Origin: Gnetum montanum
Taxonomy: Eukaryota; Streptophyta; Gnetopsida; Gnetales; Gnetaceae
Reading direction: 5' to 3'
Assembly (NCBI GenBank): GCA_015680685.1
Contig: MNCI01002011.1
Coordinates: 370,069-434,068 of the forward strand
DNA length: 64,000 nt
The notes under the pieces are model-generated. The model was not told where the DNA came from. It did no database searches and worked only from the letters and a program-made list of their open reading frames with translations. The position numbers and the translations under genes are program-made. Positions 49,737-59,639 of this stretch are shown piece after piece. Each line of letters starts with the position of its first letter. The stretch's first letter is position 1.

Positions 49737-49965
49737 ATTTCGTGTTATTAAAACTGGGATTTTTGAAAAAGTTAAAGATTTTTAAAATGATTGTTCGAAC
49801 TTTAAAGGGCAACCCACCCAACTTGCCCACAACGAGTCCCTGGGATAAATATTTTTTTAATTTTGTATTCTTAAAACAGTAATTTTTAAAAAAGTTAAAG
49901 ATTTTTAAAATAATTTGTTGTACTGAAAGGACAACCCACTTTACCTTGCCAACATTGTTTGTTTC
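49737..49965. repeat. Tandem duplication, about 123 bp x 2
   Basis: AAAGTTAAAGATTTTTAAAA at 49768 and 49891, each followed by AT.A.TTGTT, GG.CAACCCAC and CTTGCC. The units are moderately diverged. Confidence 0.85.
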
Positions 49966-50782
49966 TGAGAATGTTGCAACCGGACATATTTACCAGCGGT
50001 TTGAATAATGCTGCAACCCTTGAAGTCTATGCCTCATCTTCAAGATGAAGATGATTTGCATAGGTAGAGAACCGGGCTTCCATTAATGTACGGAAATTAT
50101 TTACATACATTTGAAACGAAACTTTTACTAATGCACTTTTTGTGTGAGGACCCGGTCGTCGAATTTGGACCGGACGAACGATTCCCACATATAGCAGTAG
50201 CTATCGAGGAAATTTAACTCCAAAGAATGCCCAGGTGTAGCAGTTGTCTTATTGCAGTGTTCATAGTCAAAGAAGGCTTGGAAAATGGAAATATGAGGTG
50301 GTTCTAACCAACGTAGTCAACGGAGGAGGGTTTTTGCTTTTTGAACGGCCTTGCAATTCATTGGTTAGGGTACCAGCAATTGCAATCGGCTCCAAAGGCT
50401 TGAATTTGACAGGGACGTTACCAATTTCGTTCTGGATAAGCTTTCATAATTGCAAAATTTGTCGTGAATATTCTAGTCGAAAATAAATTTGGCTTTGTTT
50501 CCTGCAATTTTGCGTCAGAAGCTTCGAGAGAATAAAATACAATGTATCCGGTGACATGTTAAAAAATTGGGAACTCCGGGAATCTTACTATACTGAGTAA
50601 ATCTTATATGGATCGGATCCTACAACAGTAATCGATGGCGACCGAAATCTCTCCAATACCACCCATGGTAATTGATGGGCCCACCAATCTTTTTTGGACG
50701 ATACCAACTCTTGAATTTTCTCAAGGCTGGCGGTGACGTACACACGAGCTTCATGGCCATACACATGATGGAAGAAGCAGAG
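49966..50782. other. Intergenic, nothing recognised
   Basis: No open frame above 80 codons and no repeat or domain recognised. Confidence 0.4.
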
Positions 50783-51107
50783 TGAGGGCTCGGTCACATG
50801 TTATGGTTTTTTCACCATGGCATGGGTAAATATTTAAAGAAGTCAAATTGCCATCATCTATGTTATTTGTCACATACATTACTTTTTATTATGGCATGGT
50901 TTTTAATTTGAATCCTCACAACCCTCCCTACCCATACTTCCAGCCACTTGGAAACCATGTAAAATTGAAATTAATTGTGAAAGACCATGGCTTTGCAAAA
51001 GAAACAATGATAATTTGTGTGGCAGTTTGCAAGTGTACGGCTTGGCTAGTCAAACTGCTATGGTTAGCTATGCCAACCAAAAACCATGACATGTAACCAA
51101 GCCCTCA
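50783..51107. mobile_element. MITE with about 28-bp terminal inverted repeats
   Basis: The left end TGAGGGCTCGGTCACATG, continuing TTATGGTTTTT, is the inverted copy of the right end AAAAACCATGACATGTAACC, continuing AAGCCCTCA. There are three mismatches in about 28 bp. Total length is 325 bp, with an AT-rich centre and no coding sequence. GGGCTTGGT ends resemble PIF/Harbinger- or hAT-derived MITEs, but no clear target duplication could be found, so the superfamily is open. Confidence 0.75.
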
Positions 51108-52214
51108 ATATGTGTTTAGTTTTTAGTCGAAGAATTAAAAGTATTTCACTTGAGACTTACTCTTTCAGACAAAATTTCACTTACACATGCTCTTAAATAC
51201 TAATTTTAACTCTAGAAACTTTAGTAGAGATCTATGTTTATTGAAATTGGAAATTGGAAATTTTTTTATTGCATTTAAGAAATCACAAAGGGTTTGTTGG
51301 ACAATTACAAAGCTTTAGCATATTTCTGAAGAGAGTTGAAAACATCATTGATATGATTGTAACGACGGAAAATGTTGATAGCTGGAAAAATACCAAACAA
51401 AATCTGTATACACAGTTTTAACCACAGATCCGTGCGAGGGCTGTGCTGGAGAAAACGAATCCGCAGTGCCCTGAACGGTCTTGTCGATCAGACAGGGACT
51501 TACTTAATTAGTAAATCGATGAAGATTATAAGTGTTTCGTGGAACGATTTGATTCGATAAATCGCGAAAGGAGAGGAAAATGATGTAGATAAATTGCAAT
51601 AATGGCAACGTTAACACGACAAAGGGAACCAGATTTAAGAAAAATGCGTGATTTCAAGATCTGTACTTTGACCCGAAAAAACGAGTATTTTTGTATACAA
51701 AGTTACAATGGGAAGACTCTAATTACCTTGTGCGGAACATACACAAAACAATAAGAAAATTGTTCAACGAGGAGTACAGAATGGAGTTCGATCTACCTCG
51801 TAAGCCAGAGATGGGTTGCAAGGAAGGTCAAGCTCTGACGTCTATTGATCAAATGTTTCTGATCAATGAACCTTACAAACCACACCAGATGATCTCTCGA
51901 TCTTTGATCTGCTCTTTTTGCCTTCGGTAGTCTCTGCTCAAGGCTGCCACTGATTGCCAATGGAGAGAGTTGTGTTTTCGCCAAAGGATTGATCGCTCCT
52001 GTTGCAAGACGCTCAAGCGAAATGTCTTCTGTTTCTACTAAAAGGTGATGCTGCCAAAAGTTACAGATGCTGCCCGGGGGTCCTTCTCTTCGTCAACTGG
52101 AGTATTTATAAGTTCGACAACATGCAGAGAAAGTATGGCCCCGATGACACGTGTCCCGAACTTTTAATACACCGTTGACCTAGTAAGCTTTATGTTGAAG
52201 TTGGCTACGTCACG
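51108..52214. other. Intergenic, nothing recognised
   Basis: Open frames up to 79 codons with no family match. Composition becomes less AT-rich towards the hairpin array. Confidence 0.4.
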
Positions 52215-52743
52215 TTACGTTTCGGGAAGGGAAGCGAAATACGCTGTCGACCACTTCCGCCAAAGCTGCTTCGTGTGGATAGTAGATGCGTAACTGCTTT
52301 AGCCAGCTTTACGCTGTATCACACTTGCTTACGCTACGTCGCGTGGCGAAGCGTAATAGAGTATAGGAGTAGTTGATGTCAGCTGTTTTACGCTCATTTA
52401 CACCGCAAAGCGTAATAGAGCGTAAAAATGGTCAACTTTACAACGAGTTACGCTTGTCCACGCTGTGTAGCGTAATAAGCGTAAAGCGACCAATCTGCAA
52501 AGAAAAGAAGTCAATCTACAACTTTTCTTTGTATCTTGACTTTGTCTTCTTTGAAGCTCGTTACGCTGCTCTGCGTAACGAAGCGTAAACTCGGCTCTGA
52601 GCCAAAGACTTAGCCGAATATGCGACAAGTTTTAAGCTTTAAACTTCGTCAAAACTGGCGAAGTAAGTTGCTTTTTGATATCGGGCTACGCTAAACAGAA
52701 CCACGCTGAGCGACATTACGCTCTGTTGCGTAATGCAGCGTAA
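52215..52743. repeat. Array of five 28-bp inverted repeats TTACGCT-N14-AGCGTAA
   Basis: Exact copies of both 7-base arms, always exactly 14 bases apart, lie at 52329-52356, 52388-52415, 52448-52475, 52561-52588 and 52716-52743. Starts are spaced 59, 60, 113 and 155 bp. The N14 cores differ, although 4 and 5 share TGCGTAA. Degenerate relatives lie at 52215-52239 (TTACGTT...AGCGAAA), 52307-52330 and 52686-52712. No open frame explains them. Function and origin are unknown. Confidence 0.95.
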
Positions 52744-53054
52744 AGAGAGAAAACAAAGTAAGTTTAAAATCTGTGAGAAACTCGGAGACTTGATGCTGCG
52801 CGCCTCTTTGCTTTGTTTTGTCTTCTGAATTGCTGTCACAAGCCTCCGCCCGAATCGCGAATCTTCGCCTGAGGCCAATTCACGATTTCTACGGTGTTTC
52901 AATGATGCCCCAAGCAAATAAGGTCAATTTGAAAGAAAACATTCAGCAATTACAATTCATATTATAATTCATTCGAATGTGAGCCAAAGATGGGAAAATA
53001 AAAAGATATGTTTTTCATCTTTTATGCTTTGTTTGCATAGTTTTCATATACACT

Positions 53055-54043
53055 TGATGAGTGGCGAGGTACCCCTACACTCAACCATACGAAACGAGCG
53101 TAGCATGCGCGATTTGGTTGAACTTCGTAGACTAAATGCCTAAACGCCCCATGGAACACTTGGGGTTAATCATTCGTTGTTTTCCTAGACTTTCTTGTTG
53201 TTGTCACGATGTATGGTTAAGTAAGTCCGAGGTATATGATTTTTTTGGTCTTTTATGATTTTATGTCTTATGCTAAAGGGTGAAGGGTTGAGAAACTAAC
53301 TAACTCTAACTAAGGTCCTAAGTCTAAATTAACTAGCGTCAACATCCGTTTTCACTTACCGTACACACCCTGAACTATGCAACTATGGCTACCAAATGCT
53401 CATCGTTACTGGGATCACCACATGTAACACACGTGCTCGAAGTGGTCGTACTGAGGCACCTAACTAGCCCAAGCGTGATGAGCAGCCGATTCCTTGACTA
53501 GCCGTACACACCTGTAGATGCTCGTAATCAAGTCGTACTCATCCCGCGTTCTAGGAGACAAGGGTGAGAGAACCTAATCGCGATGAGTAGCCGATTCCTT
53601 GGTTAGCCGTACACATTCGTCAATGCTCGTAACCAAGTCGTACTCATGTCGCGCTAATGCATGTAATAAATAACATGTAAGAAATAGAAAAATAATAAAC
53701 CTATTCCATGCACTGCAAGGTTTATCCACAAAGCTCATCTTTATTGCCGTACACAACTTGCATTTAGGTACAAAGCTGCTCGAATATAGATCCGTTCACT
53801 TGGGGACTCCTACTACGGGCACATGGAAAATATTCTATCTCTGGAGTGACTAAACTGCCAGAGCTTCGCTACATCTAGCCTAGGATGAGAAATGAGGGGA
53901 GTGCCGCCTCTTATTTATAGATTTGGTGGCGGACCGCGATATCTCGTACGCGATATCTCAGGAGATGACGTGATATCGTGATGGCCGTGATATCGCGTAT
54001 GCGATACGCGATATCGCGGTGCATATGATATCGCGTCTCATCA
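53055..54043 (-). repeat. Solo LTR inside LINE copy A, TSD ACACT, with internal duplication
   Basis: TGATGAGTGGCGAGG to GCGTCTCATCA, 989 bp, flanked by identical ACACT (53050-53054 and 54044-54048). It is longer than its relatives partly because of a tandem duplication of about 105 bp (53472-53575 and 53577-53660, both with GCCGATTCCTTG.(C/T)TAGCCGTACACA). U3 modules: GCGATATCTCGTACGCGATATC and further GATATCGCG units between 53935 and 54036. Confidence 0.94.
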
Positions 54044-55885
54044 ACACTCTTCTCTCGATAAAGTGATCCAACAACTTGTCTCAATAAGGAAACGATGAAA
54101 GCTCATTCTTGCCCTAACAATTTGATTCCTTAAATGAATAGGAATAGCCGAGAATAGATACTTTTGAGTACTAGATAACAAACCTTCTCTAATAGAATGT
54201 AAATAAAAATGCTTTTTTTCCTCAATGTGTTCAACCAAACTTTAGCTAAGACCTTTTCTTTTATAGTCTTCTAGAAAAGCCTTTTGCTTAAAGAAAGATC
54301 CTTTGGTACAATATTCCATGGCTAAAGCCATAATTTTTCTTGATGCAACCATCCATTTTCTTGTGTAGTATTCATTATCTCCTTAGCATAATTGACTTCC
54401 TCCATGTGACTTAACTTTTGAGTATAAGCAATAAATTGACAAAAGGTTTTAACTTCAAGAGGAAGCAAATCTACTTCTAAAAGTAAGATATCATAAGAAT
54501 TTTGCATTTTCACTTGAAATTCACATACAAGAAACTATTTTTGAACATGTCTTGATTTTTCTCCAATTATGTGTGGAAAGAGAAGGTCCCCATGCAACAC
54601 ACCCACACAATAATACAAGTTGGATAAGATTGTGAAAAATGTTATTTTTTTTTTTTGATTTCTCATGTCAAAATTTGTTTCCTACTTCAATTATTTCTTA
54701 AAGTAAATTTAGTTTGCATTCCACTTGAAACCCTTTGAGCAATAAGGGTATTCCAACTATAATTACTAACAAATTTAACTCCCAAATATTTATAAGATTC
54801 ACATATATCAAGTCTTTTGTCTCTTAGAAAAAAATTTGTAATTTCTATTTCTAGTACTGCAAACTAGAATTTCAGTCTTATCAATATTAGCTTTCATACC
54901 AAAATGGTTGCAATAGTCATGGAGAAGTATAATTTAATCTTGTAGCTGATTTTGCAATCAAGGCCATATCATCTACAAAGAGAAACATGTTCAAAAATAA
55001 TCCATTCACTGACATAGCATGAATAGACGTATTTTGCATCCATTCCTCCAGTTCCTTCATAAATATGCCAAAAAGGATAGGAGACAAAGGACAACTTTTG
55101 TTTAACTCTAACTGAGCTGTTGATAATTGTTCCTTTTTTAGTAAGATTATCTTCAAGAAGAATGTTGACCGTCTCATAGATTCTTTTAGCAGTATAAAGG
55201 AGATCTTATGGAATGTTAATACTATTCAATCTCTTCCAAAGTTTATCTCAAGCAACAAAATCATAAGTCTTTGTAAAAATCAACAAAATAGATAAAAGTT
55301 GTATGGTTGGGCCTTTTATTTTCTCTACACAATAACAAAAAGTTATTAGATGGTCTGTGGTAAAATGATTCCTTTTGAAGCCTACTTGTGACTAAGCAGG
55401 AAGACCTTACATTTTTGACCATGACCTAATTTTATTCTCCAAGATAGTGCCCAAAAGCTTAGTGAAAATTGAAATAATTGCAATCCATCAATAATTATTA
55501 AGATTTGTCCTACTCCCTTTTTGAAAAGTAGACTACCTGACTAGAACACCAAGAGCGATCCAAACCATGCCAAAGCCTTTTATTAAGAAGATTGCAATTT
55601 GCTTTTCCACACCAATGGACCACCCCATTTAAGAAGGTTTGCATATAATCCATTAGCATCAACACGTTTTCCAAAAGATAACTTTTGAATTCTTGCAAAA
55701 ACATCAACAAGGGATAACTCAAGAACACTAGAGTTATCTTGCATAGTAGGGAGAGGGGGGTGGGTGTGGTGGGTGGGGGGTGGGTTGGGGTGGTGTGTGG
55801 GGTGCTTTTTGATTAAAAAGGTTATTAAAGAAAGTTTGAATAGGAGATAAGCATGTTGCTGTGTGTCTTGGAGCTCACTGATCAT
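54044..55885 (-). pseudogene. Reverse transcriptase and C-terminal region of LINE copy A
   Basis: Minus-strand stretches in order: ANGLYANLLKWGGPLV (about 55620-55670), FVDFYK (about 55270-55290), CPLSPILFGIFMKELEEWM (about 55030-55090), and the catalytic box FLFVDDMALIAKSA (about 54955-54995), with FVDD for the usual YADD. After about 700 bp comes a C-terminal stretch FHRFLIETSCWITLSREE near 54044-54110. Stops and frame changes are frequent. The enzyme would copy LINE RNA at the target site; this copy is inactive. Confidence 0.82.
55747..55806 (+). other. G-run cluster (possible G-quadruplex)
   Basis: At least six runs of three or more G lie within 55 bases (GGGAGAGGGGGGTGGGTGTG, then GGGTGGGGGGTGGGTTGGGG). 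The strand is opposite to the LINE coding direction, so LINE RNA would be C-rich here. Confidence 0.7.
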
Positions 55886-56230
55886 TCTTTCCTACTTTTC
55901 TTTAATAAACTTCCTTTTTGTAAATTGAAAAAGCTTTCTATAATTCTTCAAAATTGAAATATCGAAATGTGAAGCTAAAACATCTTGAGAAGTTGTTAAA
56001 CAATATATATTAAAGCAAGATTTTCTACAAGTAGACCTCTTTTTAATCTGCACTTGAGTAGCTTAGCTGTAGACAAAATAACATTAGTTATATTCAGTTT
56101 ATTATCATTGACCAACATATTAGCCACTCTTATTTGAAAATCCTAACAAAGATCTTCTATGAGATGACCAAAGCCTAAAATTTTGGGAGTTAAAAATACG
56201 AACTCATTATTTCTAAGAAAATTGGAGAGA

Positions 56231-57480
56231 ATTTGGGCTGGTTCAGTACTTCTTATGCGCGATTGTGTTCAGCCGAAAAATGCATAACCACGCTAAACAC
56301 AACATTCTCGCACATTAATATACATTTTCAGCCAAGATTCTTGAGGAATTAATTCACATTTTCAACGCTAAAAAAAAGTCCCAGCGCATCATGTGCGGCC
56401 TCTCAGTGGAAATAAAGTGTCTGGGAAAAAAAAATGGGACAAATTTTGGGGTAAGAGGGAAAAAATTAGTTGGTACGATGATAGTAAATATCCCGTTAAA
56501 ATTTTCTGACGTCGGTAAATAGTGGATACCAAAGCTAGAAGGTAATTAATGGCACGTTTCTCATCTTCTTCCAAAATGAAAAGACACAGTATATTCCATT
56601 AACAATGATGCAGATGGAAAGCTCATGAGTTTGAACGTAGACTCCCGGAATTTCAGGCCAAGAGCTGGTCTGCAAGTCTTCAAACATATACATGAATCAG
56701 CGGTACAAGTATGCTATTTCTGCCCTTGTCAGCCAAAAACCTGACAGGGACTCCTTTGTTGAGTGAGTTGCAGACACGGTTGGAAGCTTAAAATTTTAAT
56801 AGGCTTGAGTGCCACGCTTTCCATTTTGAAAGAAATTGTTAGAACCTGCTTATCTATGTTTACCAAACTGCATCTATTTTGTACATGGAAAACTATTCCG
56901 GTACAAAAACCAAAATTAAAAATAAGATTGTTTTTCCTTGACTTATTCTTAATTTTCTCGCAATAAGAAAGCAAACATAAAAAATAAGATAGTTTGTTAC
57001 AGTAAACCTGCTGCAGACTTCATTGAGCCATGTTTCCGAAGAGAACCCTGATGCCAACTTAATTCAACCATGTATTTTGATATTCCTTGGAATTTTTAAG
57101 CATTTTTTGCGATGCATCACCCTTGAAAAATCAGGGTATTGTACCATAACCGAAAACCCGGAAAAAGAAAAACTGTTGGTAAACAAATATAATCTCTGTT
57201 TTTCAAAGTTATCCTGATATCTTTCGGTTTCCGTTTCATATTTCTCCTCTCTCAGAAGCGTTCGTCAAGACTGGAATTCTCGCAGCAGAAAGCGATGCAG
57301 TTTATGGGAGACTCGTGATTCCTGGCATTTGGACTTTATTGATTTTGGAATTTCTGTCCTCTGTCAATAAAGTTGGCTATTAAATATTGTTTTCTAATTC
57401 TTAAAATTAATGTCGTACTCGGTTAACCAAGATTCGTGGCTTAGCCCACATGTTTCGAAACCAACCACTGTTTTTTTTGA
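56231..57480. other. Intergenic, nothing recognised
   Basis: AT-rich; no gene, RNA or repeat recognised. Confidence 0.4.
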
Positions 57481-57649
57481 ATCGGCAAAATGAAAATGAC
57501 TGGTTGGATTTGAATTTCCGTCAACCCACGTTGGGTCGGTATAGCTTTTATAATTATTTTTTTAATCGGCAAATGGTCATGATGAGCTGTTGGATTTGAA
57601 TAATCGCCGACCCGGTTTGAGTCTGTATAACTTTTATAGTTGTTTTTTT
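57481..57649. repeat. Tandem duplication, 84 bp x 2
   Basis: ATCGGCAAA, GTTGGATTTGAAT, CGACCC or CAACCC, TATA.CTTTTATA.TT.TTTTTT occur in the same order from 57481 and 57565. Confidence 0.85.
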
Positions 57650-58186
57650 ACTAAAAAATATCAATGGCTTTGAAAGCGATTTTTGCCACCTTTTCCCGAT
57701 TCGTGAAAGCTCTGAATCCGATGCTATATGTTTTCGGACGGTTGAGACTATGATCGTAAGCTATGCATCAAAAGCATCTAATTCGTGGAAGCGAGAATGG
57801 AGGATTCGTGATTCTGAACGTGTTTGGTACGTGTGCTTCAAGAAAAAGTGGGACGGGTTCGTAGCTGAAGACGTGATAGAAAAAACTTAAATATATTAGT
57901 TTTTTAAAAAAATTAAATCTCATATATCATAAAAATAGCATTGCAGAATATAGAACAAGTACAATGTAAATCCAAAATATTGTTAATGCTTAAAAATTTC
58001 ACAAAAGATTGCAATATCACCATTACACGGAAGCAAGAAAATTTGCAAAGGTATGGAGAGCATTGAATCCATTTCCTTACTCAACAACAAAAATGACAGC
58101 AATAAAATGAAACCCTTTTGTTACTCAATCCAATCTTTTCAAAAATGAAATTAAGCCTCAAGCCTCAACCAAATTTATGACAAATC
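57650..58186. other. Intergenic, nothing recognised
   Basis: AT-rich; no feature recognised. Confidence 0.4.
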
Positions 58187-58262
58187 ATGTCTGTTAATAC
58201 TTTTGTTCAACAATGACTTTTGATATGTCTGTTAATACTTTTGTTCAACAATGACTTTTGAG
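58187..58262. repeat. Tandem duplication, 38 bp x 2
   Basis: ATGTCTGTTAATACTTTTGT then TCAACAATGACTTTTG, identical in both units. Confidence 0.95.
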
Positions 58263-58686
58263 TAATGCCATAGGGCCATGTTGAAGACAACCACATTATA
58301 AAAGACAACTTAACTAAACTAGGTAAAGACGAGTAACTCACCTCACCTACAATGATAAAAACCTTTCGAAACCTTTCGAACGAGGGAGAATTGGCACTAG
58401 TCATGATAAAGGAGAAATAAACAACAGAGCACTATAACCAAACACATCGTAAAAAAACAGTTGAACAAGCATCCATCCGTCATCGTGTTCATGACCTATG
58501 ACGATGACCCTGTTTTGTTTTGTTTAGCGGAGATATGAGAAAAAGAGCAAGAACCAGCAATGACCAATAAACATGCGTGAATGCGTGAGTCGTGGCGGAA
58601 CCTTTGATATTCTTACTCCCTGTTTTCTGTGGTCTGTGTCATGCCAATGCCATGAATCTTGATTGCTTGCTGGCCCTTAACAATGA

Positions 58687-58840
58687 AATGAAGTTTCTGG
58701 GAAGATTCAGAGCAGGAGAAGTCACGTATGATTTTAATGCACAATCAATGAAGTTTCTGGGAAGATTCAGAGCAGTTCAATGAAGTTTCTGGGAAGATTC
58801 AGAGCAGGAGAAGACAGGGATGATTTTAATGCACAATGCA
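58687..58840. repeat. Tandem repeat, three units (60, 32 and 60 bp)
   Basis: Each unit starts AATGAAGTTTCTGGGAAGAT and TCAGAGCAG. Units 1 and 3 go on to GAGAAG...GATTTTAATGCACAAT, and the middle unit lacks that half. Confidence 0.95.
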
Positions 58841-59639
58841 GACATTGAGAACAAGGCAATAATAATAAGAGGCAGGGCAAGGCGACCATTTCAATAATGT
58901 ATATGTACAGATTCAGACAAAATTTCATTAGAAATTATGAAATACGTACCCATTGCGGATTTATTACGCTTCTGTACGCGCTCCCGAATCCAACGCGAAC
59001 AGTTCATGAAAATTTATCTGGAATCGCGAATCTCCGACTCATAGATCCTAAGTAATTATACAAAGTACGTGACCGAGTGATGGTGGTCGAAGGCTTGAAG
59101 CCATTATTCTGAAAATTAGAAACTTGAAATTTTTATTGCCTTAAAAAAATCACAAATTACAGTGGATTTGCTGAATGGTTACAAAGTCTGAGTATATTTT
59201 TTTAAAAAGCTGAAATTATTATTCATGTAAAGATTAGTGGAGTTACAAAGATTGAAGGTTAAGTTGAAAACAAGAAAAACATCATTAATGTAGAAATCAT
59301 TGGAGCTACAAAGGTTAAAGCCAAAGTTTAAGCAAGGCAGCCTTTCTAATAACATTGCATTTTACTTTAAAAGAAGGATTGTTAGAGATAATGTGATGGG
59401 TTGTAAGTTCAAGTTGAAATTAAGCCAAGTTGCTTTGTAAATAAGGTCAAAGTTGTATGTTTACTTAAAAGCATGTTTAGTTGGTTACAACTGTAGATGT
59501 TGAATCCACGAAGATGCTAATTTAAAAGATTCATGAATCTAAATAGATTACACCTTTGAAGGTAACCCACGGAAATGGACAACTTAAAAGTATATGTCTT
59601 TCATTCTTAAAAATTCATGAATCAAGATCTATTTGAAAG
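58841..59639. other. Intergenic, nothing recognised
   Basis: AT-rich with imperfect repeats of TGGAGTTACAAAG/TGGAGCTACAAAGGTT near 59240 and 59310. No gene. Confidence 0.4.

Larger units (their letters stand above)
52925..56230 (-). mobile_element. LINE (non-LTR retrotransposon), copy A, split by a solo LTR
   Basis: On the minus strand the RT region is at 55900-54917, followed by the C-terminal region (54240-54044) and, beyond the inserted LTR, the 3' part down to about 52925. Continuity across the LTR is shown by alignment with copy B (59640-61090) and copy C (62435-62640). The sequences either side of the LTR join at ACACT to give the same order. The 5' boundary near 56230 is approximate. 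It is full of stops and shifts. Confidence 0.8.

Noticed and set aside
52329-52743. Reading the hairpin array as a CRISPR array or as tRNA/snoRNA genes
   Set aside because: Repeats are inverted within each unit, spacing is uneven (59-155 bp), the host is a plant, and no box or cloverleaf fits.
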